Made by a program: the position numbers and the translations under genes. Positions 24,469 through 36,200 of a DNA stretch of 64,000 bases are shown here, piece by piece (position 1 is the first letter of the stretch; each line of letters opens with the position of its first letter). The stretch is from Turritopsis dohrnii (Eukaryota > Cnidaria > Hydrozoa > Anthoathecata > Oceaniidae), in assembly GCA_027922465.2 (NCBI GenBank), contig BQMF02000382.1, forward strand, positions 1 to 64,000, in the 5' to 3' direction. The notes below the pieces were generated by a model. That model ran no database searches. It saw only the letters and a list, made by a program, of their open reading frames with translations, and was not told the origin of the DNA.

Positions 24469-27400
24469 AAGACAAATAAACGTACTTGCGAATGAGTTTA
24501 CCAAAGACTAATTAATATCCTTATATCATTTATATCATATCAGAATTTTTAAGGAAAAGTTTGTTCTTGTTTTTAAAAGAATGTTTTAATAATAGAATTA
24601 AAAAGACTCACACAACTATCGGGCGGTTGTTGACTAGCTGCAACTTCTCTAACCTCTTCACCACTGTTAAAACACAAATCTAAAATCAATGGAATGGTTA
24701 CATAATTGTTTGCCTGAGATGTAAAATGCAATTATTTTCCTTGCACTGCAGTTAGAAATTAGTAATGTCAATAGCGTTTTTACGATATTGTTACCTAGTT
24801 CTTTTCTTATTTCTTTTAATGCTTTGATTTTTGCACAATAAAATGACAAACAGCTCCTCATGTCTGTTAATAACAGTTCCAACTCTTCTTCAAGCCGAAC
24901 CTTCGCAATATGGGCTTCTACGCATAACCTTCTGTCTGCCGCTAAAGGAAGCATCGACAAAACAAGGTTAATTTTCGTTTCATACAAATCTATGGAATTA
25001 CAAACAGCACAACCTCTTTGACATTGTACTAGAGAGAAAGATTTTCATACCTGATCCAACCAGAAGTTGATCATCCCTGTTCAACAACCAAGGAAATACT
25101 CCGTTTTCACATTGTAATAAAAAAGCGACTACATCGATAATTGCAAATAAGGCGCAGTATTCTTTCACTTTCTCCTTAAATAATTTCGTATGCGATGCTA
25201 ATTTAGCACGCAGAACATGCCGTCTTTTACTGGTGTCTAGTAACGAGATAGAGGAAAACTTTTGATAAGTCGTTGCAGCAGTACAGGTAAGTAAGTTATT
25301 TCTGCGATGTTCTCTGTTGTTTTTTCACGCCAAGAAGCAAAATTTTAGATTTGAGAAAGTCTGAGCTTATTCACTTTTCCAATGTAATGTGATAAGGAAT
25401 ACAAACCTGCTATTTTTTTATGTTGGCAACCCAGACAGTGTTTTCCAAAACTAGTTTCTCGATGTCTCGATGAAAGAGAGGCTTCCATATTTGCTCCTTG
25501 ATGCTTTCATATACACTCTCCGCCGGAGTTGGTTGCTCCATAGCTAACAGTCTCTGAAGTTCCAGTTCTTTATCTTTTTGATCAAATTGCAAAAACGTCC
25601 AGTATGATTCTTTTTTAATCGTTTTAGGAAAGTGCAAATCCAATGGCACTTCATTTTCTCTCAAGTCCTTCTTGAGTAATAGAATCTTTTGACTCGCCGA
25701 CAGCTGAGTTTTAGTTTTATGACTAACAACGCCTGAATGATATTATACAAAAGCTGTTAAACATAAAAAATTCCATTTAAATAGTATTATCAGCCACAAT
25801 AAAAGAAAAGACCCAAAAGAATATTAAACCTAACAAGAATGTAAGAAAATGTGTCCGTTCAAACTTTCGTTTACTCAAAAACTAATCTCTTCAAAAGTAA
25901 TTCAAACATCTTGAATAGATTTTTATCACGATACGATAAGAGACCTTTTTGTCCTTGCAATTAGAAACAACTACATACCTGAAGCCGATAACTTAATGTC
26001 TTTGATCCAATGTTCAACGATTCGCTCAAAATCGTGTAGACCAGTTTTTTGCTTTACAGATTGCACAGTAGTTCTGGCTTTAACTAGCTGAGATTGTGTC
26101 TATTGTTAAGAAATTATGTAATGGATATAAGATGTTTTAGGAAATATAAAATGGTGATAACACAAGGTAATCTGTGAAGTACCTATTGAAGTAAAGTTCT
26201 ACTAACCTTTTTATATCTACGTAACAATTCATTTGCATGGAAGGAAATCTTTCGTTTATTCCAACTAAGCATCATTTCAGTAATGGTTTCTTCACGGTCT
26301 ATAGTAAAATATTGCTATTTTTTATTAGATATTATTGCAAAAACACATGTACTTTATAGCTAAAAACGAAATGCATACTTTCTGGTGTTCTTGATTTTGT
26401 CGTATTGGCACAACGGGATAAAAAACTTAATACTTGTTCGGTTTCTTCACCAGTAGATTTACCAGTACCTTTGGTCCACTCACCACTCCACAGAACCTAA
26501 AGATTCATTTTCATTTTTAACACATTTGATACAGTAGATGCTAGCCAACAGATAATGAAAAGAAGTAACATCCTATTCTAATTCTAGTATATTTGTCAAA
26601 CTCTGTCTCAAGTTACTGAAGATGTGCGAAATGAACATTAAAACAATGTCTTGCAAATGCAATTCTTGAATAACTTTAACCAGTATAACATCTTTTTGTA
26701 TAAACTTAGGTATTAATCTCCAAGTTCAGAATTGCGCACCTGACAATCAAATGAGTGTCCCTTCGCATGCATAACTGATAAGGCTGGCTTAATAGATGCA
26801 TAAACATTTGAATCGTGGTCTTTCACAAATTTCCATAGCAATATGACACATTTCTGCTTAGCATGAACTCTTTCATTAAGTACAGAGGGTAGCCAAACAA
26901 TTCACCCTGAAACATATTTAATGCTTTCTGGCCTATATAATGCCTGCAGGATGTCAAATCATTGCCAGTTTCATCCAGAGAATGAGTTTTTTGTTTGACA
27001 TTTCTCGCAGCAGTCCAAATACCACCGCACCGGTTGTCAACTTCAACCTAAAATTATGATGAGATTAATATAATAATTAACATGATTCTATTGTAGAGAC
27101 AATTTTAATTTAATCCGAACTGACAAACATATTATGTTCTGCAAAAGTGAGCACTTGATCACTTACTGCATTTTTCAATTTATACCCAACAGTACCATTC
27201 AACTTCTTTAAATATTCGTCTACAGCTTTATTTTCAAAGAAAAAGTAGTTTCCATAATATGATAGCCTCTGGCCTCTAAAAAAGCAAATATATAACAGGT
27301 TACAAAATAGTGCAAGGTCAATACATGATGATGATATATCTCTTAAACAAAACTTCTCAACTTACTTTCCTGAAGAGCGGTAACGATACAATTTGCAATT

Positions 27401-29423
27401 TCCATCCACATGTGCACTATGCTGCTTAACTTCACAAGAAGGACATTCTAGCCAATTCTTTTCCTGAAGTGTATCCTTTTCAAAGCGGTAAAAATTCCAC
27501 TCTTTGAATGCAGCAGAAAAATTGTTTGGATTGATTTTACCATCCTAACAGACAAAAAAACAACAAAAGAACTGATGGTTCAGTAAAAGTTTTTTTTCAA
27601 CAATCTCATTTTTTAATAATTTAAATAGCAATTACATATACCCTTTTTTGTTCAGAACCGATGTCAAAAAGAGCTATTAGAAAACCATTTGCAGAGCTAC
27701 CAGGCATTCTTTTTCTGAATGCATCCCATGTCATAAAAACCTCTTCTTGTATTAAACAATGTATTGAAACAGGACTTCCAGGCCAATACCCTGATTTCAG
27801 CACACATTCCAGATTGAAAGGGTCATAAATGGTCTGACAGTGCTTGCAATAAATTTCGTATTTATACAAATCATAGCGACCTATAAATTATGAACAGCAT
27901 GAACATCACGAGCTAGTGAGGAACCATATTTGGTAAGGTTTGATTAAAAATTTCTTCAAAAATATCAAAAAAACATTATGTATATACAAATATAATAAAA
28001 TAGAGAAACTTTGCGTTGAACCTTTCAATGTAATTACCACACATGTTTCCTCAGAATAGCGTTTGATCATGTCACTTGCACTTGTTGTATTGAAGCCACG
28101 GTACTTTAGCTGTATTCAAGAATAATTTAATAAACTTGTAAATACTAAAGATACTGATTATAAAGAAATAAAATAAAAAATTCTTCACAAGAAGTTGCTC
28201 ACCCGTTTCTCGTATGTTCATGTCTTCATCAACTGCTTCTATTGGCAACAGTGGCTCCTCATAGCCATTGAGAAAACATGCTCTATCATGCAGTGGAAAA
28301 CTGGCGTGGACAATATCATCACAGCTGTAGCACAAGTTTGCATGGAAACAATTTTGACATTTAAGTATTGAATCCCGCTCATGACAAACATCACATGAAC
28401 CAGAAATACTCTCACGAGACAGCAAAATGTCCATAATATTTGCCCTATTTCGCCTCCAATTTGCGTTACATGACGTAGCCCGATCATGCCATGTTCTCTT
28501 CTTCCTTTTAACAGGCACACCTCCCAGCAGTAACAAACAGTTTTCAACAGTTTCATCATAACCTACAAACACAATACATAATACAATGACAGAAAGTCAA
28601 TGTGTAACACTCATCTGGATGTGAGATATCAGAGAGGATGCTTTCCATCCTAATTATTATAGATATTGATATGTGTATGTGCAATTCTATTAAGCATTAC
28701 AGTTTTATAGTCACACGTAGTAGGAGCAGTTGCAGAAAAAATGAAAGATGTATCCAAAAGATGTAAACAGCGATAGAATTAAAAAAAAAAACAACGAATG
28801 TACATACAATGAATATCAACATCCTGTTCACTCTGTGGAAATGAATCTTCTGATTCGTTAGTGTAACTTAATTCATCTGAAATAAAAGGAATTAATAAAC
28901 ATTATATGCATTATATAAAATTATGAACAAACCAGATTAACTTTGTTTTAGGCCCAGAGTATATTCATAGAAGGAATGACTTAGTCTTCTATTTCTCTTG
29001 AAAAGAGAAAATAACAACCAACCTGTGGAATGTCTGGCAGTATGTACATTTTTCTTCTTATACTTTCTGGTAGGTACGTTCCTCTTCTGTGTTAAGCGAT
29101 GGCCAGTCAAAGGACATCTTTTATAATGAATGAACCTGGGCTTTACACTTTTTTTTGGAGATTTTAATAAATTCTCCAAAATCTTTGAAACACCTATAAG
29201 ATGAAATATCCTCCACAACAAATGACAGCCGATAACTTAGAAAATATCAAATAAATAAATAAAAAACAAGTTTTAAAATGAAGCAGAAGCTTTTCGTTAA
29301 AACAACATCATCAGTGCTATGTTACAAGTTATATGAAAAATAAACAAGTAAAAAACTTAGAAAATATGGTGACACAATTTTTTTCCTTTCAGAGTGTTAT
29401 GCCAGTACAATTTTAAGTCTTTG

Positions 29424-29456
29424 AATGAATGAATGAATGAATAAATGAATGAATTA
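29424..29456. repeat. (GAAT)n microsatellite
   Basis: About eight tandem GAAT/AAAT units in the long first intron of the KDZ gene. The rest of that intron (29230-30310) is AT-rich with no gene seen. Confidence 0.8.
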
Positions 29457-30726
29457 TATTTGTATACATTAAATAAAAAAACTATGTTGCATGACAAGCT
29501 TTCAAATATTCTCTTCATCAGGTCCTGATATTCTTATTGATCTAAGTTTTATAATTTATGTTTATGCTTAAAATTCTATTAGTATATACATAATATATAC
29601 TCGAAAATGTTCAGTTTCAAATCACACAACATCTTTTTTATATACTTGTTTCAGTTTTAATTTTACAAATTATACATATTTTGATTTTTCATAATGACTG
29701 TCAAAGTGTATTACTAGCTTTTATGCTTTGAGTAAACTTGAAATCAAACTAGATGTATGAAAATACAGATATATACTGTAATTATTCTCCCTTGGGGATC
29801 ATGAATGTTTTTAAAGAGTAAAAGGAGTACATAGCATTTGAGTAATCTAATAAAAATATGCACATATGTATTTCGTAGACAATGTCTTTTGATCATTAAT
29901 GTAATTTGGATATTTAAGCTTTCATTAATTATATCACAGGCAAAAAAAAGCAAATGGTTATATATACACCATACAATACACATAGAATGTCACTATATAT
30001 ATATAAATCATAAGATAAGGACTCATGAAAAAAATTTGTTGACACTTTATGTGCGGTGTCCCCATTTAGTGTGTTTCAGTTTTGTTGTTGTTTATTTTTA
30101 TGGTGATGTACTGAACTGAAGGAGAAAATACCAAAGCAACATCATTTATTATAATACACACACAATATAATATTTAGACATTTACATGTCTTTGTTAATA
30201 CAAAATGGTGTTTTTTATCAGACGTTACTAAAAGATAATGGGAGAAATAACGGCTCAATCAAAGTTAAAATAATTTCTAAAAATAAAATTTTACAAATCA
30301 ATGAATTGAATTACCTTTTTTCCCATCTCGTTGCGCAGACATCTTTATAAAATTCAAATTATCAACCAAACATCACAAGTGTTTATAAGCAAAACGTCAC
30401 GTATAAAGTCATATATATACACAAAATTATAAGACATAACAAGAAGTATGAACTATTTCAAAAGCGTATTTAAAACCATGCGGACTACACTCCTACTGCC
30501 GCCATGTCGCTGAACTGAGAGGTTGTAAATAGCCTCTGTAGTATAGATACTGCATTCCAGTCTAGAAAAATACTATGATATTCGTAGTTTAAACGCAGAA
30601 AGCAAATTTTATGATTATAATAAATCTTTCGGTGATAACATGTTGTGTTTTATCTCAGTGGTATAGAGATAAGCACTGGATCATATCATATACAAAATAC
30701 TCATCATTTGATTGGCTTCATTCCAG

Positions 30727-31055
30727 GTTCTGTTTTGGAAAAGCTGCAACAAATAGAACAACTTGTCAGCAATTCGGTTGCGATTCGATGTTTTTCAAGT
30801 GACGAAAGTAAATTGCTAGCTACAGCCCTGGAAAAAATTTCACTAACATCCATAATCAATGATTGTGTTATGTGTTTAATCTGTTTGGATTTGGAGACTT
30901 CACCTGTGGTTATCTCGTGCTGCTGCAAAAGAATAGTCGCGTGTAAAACATGCAATGAAGGATGGTTGGTTCGTTCTTGTCCACACTGTAGACAGGATGA
31001 TTATGATGTAGTAGAATTAAGTTGCTTTGATGATCTACTGCAACGATGTCGCTAA
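30727..31055 (+). CDS. RING-like accessory protein, C-terminal exon (copy A)
   Basis: An exon opening after acceptor CATTCCAG at 30726 encodes about 108 residues to a TAA at 31055: a helical segment (LEKLQQIEQLVSNSV) and a zinc-finger-like block C-L-I-C, an ISCCCKRIVACKTC cluster, and C-P-H-C. Spacing C-x2-C...C-x5-C-x2-C-x7-C-x2-C resembles a RING, but the usual His position is not His. The integrase gene of copy A converges on it from the right, 252 bp away stop to stop. N-terminal exons found in copies B and C are not seen here; KDZ sequence begins about 400 bp to the left, so the 5' part was probably lost. RING proteins usually act in ubiquitin transfer, but that role is not shown here. 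Confidence 0.65.
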
Positions 31056-31307
31056 CTTAGCCAAAGACCAAACGAGGACGAATAGTTTTTCATTTTATGT
31101 ATAACAAGTTTTTATTTGTCTGTATCTTGCAGAATGTTATGTTAGAGAAAGATATTACAAAGAGCTACAATATTTTACTTCAATTTGTTTCTTAATGAAA
31201 TTCAAGTGAAGTGATTTTTTCACAATGTGTTTTTAACCATTACAACCACTCTTCTACTTATACGCAAAATATTGAACTGTCAATATCATATCGTCTAATC
31301 ATTAAAC

Positions 31308-32801
31308 TTACAATCGAAATGTTAAATCAATAAAGTATAAGAGAGCATTTTCAAACAGTGCCGGATTACCGGTAACAATGCCATTGAATATTTGTATGAA
31401 ATCATATCTTGAATTGAATAATTGTGACCTCTGATTCACCTTAGCAGCATCTCCTTCCAAGGGATCCCTGCCAAATACTGGAAATTCTGTTAGCCTTCCA
31501 TTATGTATGTGAACGTACAGATCTTTGGCTTCTTGTGCTTCAGGAAAATAACTTTCAGCAATAGGAGTAATTCTGTTTGTTGAGCGATAAATATTTTGCG
31601 GAACTCCTCTTCCTAAAGAAAAGGACCATAATTTAATAACCAGTATTTCAAAGTTCTAGCGTTAATATAAAAATCACAGACATACCAGGTATTCTGTGAC
31701 GATTCCACGAACCAACCACTCTTTCAAATCCAACTTTTGCTGTTTCGCACGTTAGATATGATACGCAAAATTTATGAGCGTCGCAATCCATGTTAATGAT
31801 ACCATCATTATCTAATGTCACTAGTACATGTTTGATTGGGTAGTTGACTCTAGCGTTAACCTCGGGCCAAAACCTCTCAATCGGTAAATTCTGTATAAAT
31901 ATTAAAAAGTACCGAAGAATAACAGTTAACATTTTTTTTATAATAAAGCCACTCAAGAAAGCTATCAGGACTTTTTTTGGCTATTTTACATGCACTTCTG
32001 AGAATAATTTGTCCCTTCTTTGTCCTTTCTTTCCAGATAAAACCATACATGGTTTCCAAAGTAGTGAATCAAACATAAATATTCTATCAATAAAAATTTT
32101 AGTAAGGACGTATTAAATGTCATGGAAATTACCTGTAAACTTCAGAGTAAATAATAAGGTTATTTTTTACTGGCATCGTCGCCCATGACACAATGAAACG
32201 ACTGTGTCCGTCTGTAGCTGCAACGTGAGTGGCACCATACATCTCTAGCTTCTCGTTTTGATCCATGTGAAGCTTGTGCCCGAAATAGTCAGCCCTATAA
32301 GGAATCGGATTCACTGCACGCCTCACGTCATTTCTTCTTGATGCAGCTGCTCTAGGAAAAGCTGTTCTTAGCGCGGCTGCAACCCTTCGTTCAGACATAT
32401 TGAAATTGGTCTTGTACTTAATATACCCAGTCAACATCTTCCTTCCATAAGTATGACCAACCTGAAAAACAAAAAGTAGAACTGATTGAAGGTACACCCT
32501 GTGATAATATATTTCATCTAAGTAAAATAATGCTGTAACTACTAAAAGCATGAAGAAAATAGGAGTTAAAGAAGGAAAAGAAAAATCATTTTACCTCGGA
32601 AACTGACTCCTTGACCAAAGAAGATAGGTAATCGTCACTTAGTCGAGAAGATAAGCCGTTTTTCCGACAAAAAAGCTTTATTGATGGCACAGAGAAGCCT
32701 CTCGTGCCGGGGAATCGCATTTGTAACTCGTCACTAATCTGCTGGTAAGTTAAACCTCTTTGAAACATGCCAATTAAGTCATCCACATCTATGTTATCCA
32801 T
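31308..32801 (-). pseudogene. Integrase-fold (DDE) transposase, copy A, lacking the second-Asp exon
   Basis: Exons 32595-32801 (HTH-like start, VDDLIGMFQRGLTYQQISDE), 32133-32461 (YGRKMLTGYI, DYFGHKLHMDQNEKLEMYG, DGHSRFIVSW, MPVKNNLIIY), 31686-31890 (LPIERFWPEVNARVNYP, KFCVSYLTCETAKVGF) and 31308-31612 (GRGVPQN, FGRDPL, FENALLYFIDLTFRL, stop). Splice phases match the sister copies. The exon carrying the second catalytic Asp (VDxGxEF in copies B, C and D) should lie between 31891 and 32132, but no such sequence is there. The other exons are open. Either the copy is dead or it is kept for a non-catalytic role. The accessory gene converges from the left. Its right TIR abuts copy B. Confidence 0.8.
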
Positions 32802-33090
32802 GCTTGCTTCACAACACTCTATAGTCTACTACTTGAATGCATAAAGAAATTGAGAGTTTATGAGAATATTTTCATTATTGTTCAAACATAATAGCACAAT
32901 CAGTCTTTTGTTTCTCCTTTCCTGGGTTCGAATTCAAAATCTATTTTAATTTGAATTAAATTGAAAATTGAAGATAAAATTGAAAAACCATTATATGAAA
33001 ATATGAAAATGTAAACGTTTTTCAAAATTTGGAAATTGGAAAAAAGTGAATTTTCATTGTTCAAATATTAATATTTTGAATTATACTTTT

Positions 33091-33130
33091 GGTACACGGA
33101 TTTTTGTGAATCCGTGTATCAAAAGTGCCA
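33091..33130. other. Abutting TIRs of copies A and B
   Basis: GGTACACGGATT (33091-33102, right end of copy A) and AATCCGTGTATC (33109-33120, left end of copy B) face away from their own elements and are separated by only TTTGTG. After the right end of copy B the bases are ATTGTG, so NTTGTG probably reflects a target duplication of about 6 bp. Confidence 0.7.
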
Positions 33131-33268
33131 AGCATTATTTGATATTTGAAAATTGAATCTTCAAGAAAAATTCTATTTTCATTTTTTCAAAATTAAATTT
33201 ATTCAAAACAAATTGAAATCGCGTTTTTTGAAAGCCAAAAATTCTACCGATAGTTCGCTGAGGTTTGA

Positions 33269-36200
33269 ATGATGAATAACATTACTGTTGAAGACGTAAT
33301 TGACCTTATTGAAAATGGAAAAACGTATAAACAGATCAGTGATACCCTAAAACAATGCTATCCCGGTGAAAGAGGGTCTTCACTCTGGTCTGTCAAGAGA
33401 TTCTGTGCTGAAAACAAGCTGTCAACAATCACTTCAATGGAAAAACTTGAAATTGAAGTTACTAATGCGGTGAGTGAGGTATTTTATGCATTCTTACATT
33501 TTTGAACGTCACTATTCACTCATTACGATATTTTTAATGTGTTTTTGCTTATTATGAATAAAGGTTGGTCCAACCTACGGTCGAAAAATGATGGCTGGCT
33601 ATTTGCGGCAGAAACATTCTGGGATTTATTTATTTATTTATTTATTTATTACAAATATTTATACAGGATAAAAAGTTCAAAATAAGATATATACAAGATA
33701 TATACAAATTCTGTTCTACCACTTTGTCCTGTTTGTTCAATGTTAAAAATGTATTTGTTGATATGCAATTAAAAATAATACAATAAAAATATTAAAATCA
33801 GAAATTTGTTAAGAACTCTTTAAGATTTGTCTTAATAGGCAGTTCATTGAAGGTTTTCGCCCCGTGAAAGAAAAAGGTCTTTTTTGTAGATTCAAGTCTT
33901 ATTTTTGGAATTCTAAGTAACTGTCCAGTATTTCGAGTATTGTTTCTCATTATTTCGAAGTAGTCGTGAAAACTCTCACAAGTATCGCCATTCAGACATT
34001 TGAATACGTTTACGCACACTTTTTTCTTCACTACTTCGTCAAGCTTTGGTAAAGTTGCTTGCCTGACGATCTTTTGGGCTCTTTCTTCAAAGGAATGTAT
34101 CTTTTTCTTTTGAGTATTGCTCGTCTGTGATGTGATGATCGAACAATAGGTAAACAATGGTAACAACATAGTTTGATAAATCGCTACTGCAGCTTTCACC
34201 GTTAGCTGTGGATGAAGTCGTTGGAGCAGGTACAGACGACTACACGCTTTCTTGTAAGTAGCAACGGAGTGATCAGTTAAACTTAACGTCTGATCAAGAT
34301 TCAAACCAAGGTATTTGTATTTGGTGGTGCAATTCACTGATTTACTTCTATACGTAATGTTGAGATCAATCGTCTTTTTCACTTTATGAGAAGTCCCAAA
34401 TGTCATGCATTCAGTCTTACCAGATTTCATATTCATAATAAACTCATTCTGTTCCATCCAATCAGCTACTCGTGCAAAATCAGCTGATAGTTTTTGTTCT
34501 AACTCATCGTGGCTTTTCGAAGACGTATAGATTACGGTATCGTCTGTGTACATCAGGATTTCACACTCAGTTGAAACATCGGAAACATTATCAAAGCTCA
34601 GCAAAAACAAAAGCGGCCCCAGTATCGACCTTGAGGACACCACTTGTGACAGTTTCCATTTGAGACATTGTATTTTGGAAATTTACAAATTGCTTCCTGT
34701 TGAATAAGTAGTTGATGAAAAACTCTTTCTTTGTGTCGTGAATTCCATAGTTTGGTAAGTTTGAAATAATTTGGCTATGACTTAAAGTGTCGAAAGCCTT
34801 GCTTAAATCAATAAATATGGCACCTGTTAGTTTACCTTCATCCATGTTTCTTCTGATTGTGTCTACAAATATTGTTGCAGCCACTTCAGTATTACGTTTA
34901 CTTCTGAACCCGTGTTGATTTTTTGATAGGAATTTGTGACTTTCGAGATGACTCATTAGCTGGGAGTGGACACAACGTTCTAGAATCTTTGAACACAAAG
35001 GAAGGACAGTTATTGGTCTGTAGTTGTCCATTGAGTTTTTCGCTCCACTTTTAAATACCGGTGTAACTTTTCCGATTTTGAAGTCCTCAGGGACTACGCC
35101 TTGTGTTAAACATAGGTTAATAACGTAGGTTAACGGCTTGGCGATGTTTAAAGCTATATCCTTTAGGAAACCTGGTGGTAAGTTGTCGACACCACAAGAT
35201 TTCTTACGCTGGAGTCGCTTAAGTTGCTTAAAGACGTCGTTTACAGTAACTTGTCTAAACTTGAAAGTTGTAAAGGTTTTATTTCGGTTCTGAAATGGTT
35301 TCGTCCAGATGAAGTTTTTCAGGAGGATCGATTTTGATTTGAGATGAGCAGCAATTCCAGAGAAAAATGTACAAAATTTGGACGCTATGTCAGATGGTTT
35401 AGAATACGGGACATCGTCAATCACAAAGCTTTTTGCTGAAATTGATTTTTCCTTCGTCGGAAAGATGTTTTTAATTGTTTTCCAAAATGTTTGGGAATTA
35501 CTGGCTGAGTCATTCAAAAGCGTTCGGTGGTGTTCTTGTTTAGCTTTCCGTACTAAGGCGTTCGTTCTGTTGCGTTGTTTTTTATACGCTTTATGATCTT
35601 TGTCCGATCTTGTACGTTGGAATTTTCGTCTGAGAGAATCGCATAAGTTCATTTCAGCCTTTACATCTTGATTGAGTCACGTTGACTTTTTTCCTTTAAC
35701 ACATTTCTGAATTAAAGGAGCGTGTTTATCAATAGTCTTTGTTAGAATTTCCTTTAACGCTTTCCATGCCTTGTTGGCATTGTTTGAGATGTAGACTGGA
35801 CTCCAATCAGTATTAGAAAGTTCATTGTTAATTTTTATGTGATGATTATACTAGACATTTTAATGTTATTGATTTTTCTCTTGCAGCCAATAATGTCGTG
35901 GTCACTCAATGATGATAATAAGACATCAGCGGAACAAAGGTTGTCAGGACGATTTGTCAAGATAACGTCTATTAATGTTTTTGTGTCTTTCGTTGTTCTC
36001 GTAGCTTCGTCTATAATTTGATGCATTCCTTAGAGTGCAATACTTTCCTTTAATTGTGTATGCGAGTCTTTTGATAGATAATTTATATTCAGATCACCGA
36101 TAATCACAGTTTCTTTGTTTCCGCTGCTAGCTTTTTTGATCGTAGCTATAAACTTTTCATCAAAGTTTTTACTAAGGTGTTTCGAGCTATCCGGGGGTCT

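Larger units (their letters stand above)
23536..30342 (-). pseudogene. KDZ (Kyakuja-Dileera-Zisupton) transposase gene, many exons, disabled
   Basis: ATG at 30342 in a short exon. Exons join in phase through a basic segment, a cysteine cluster (CDVCHERDSILKCQNCF...HANLCYSCD...H..HDR, about 28270-28390), CKHCQTIYDPFNLECVLKSG and YWPGSPVSI (about 27750-27870), WLECPSCEVKQHSAHVDGN (about 27440), TSCRHYIGQKALNMFQGELF (about 26900-26960), KPALSVMHAKGHSFDCQ, LWSGEWTKGTGKSTGEETEQ and NKRKISFHANELLRRY. These are KDZ landmarks in the expected order. The family triad would be D in HVDGN, D in a YD..CK box, and E in GEE.EQV. At about 26840 the frame breaks exactly where the YD box belongs, so the second Asp is missing. 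A second break in an A-run lies near 25410 (stop just before a donor). The 3' part looks like a protease and is described separately. Confidence 0.8.

Noticed and set aside
29744..30119. Overlapping ORFs of 79 and 93 codons in the first KDZ intron
   Set aside because: AT-rich, Ile/Tyr-biased composition, no motifs, and they are antisense to each other.
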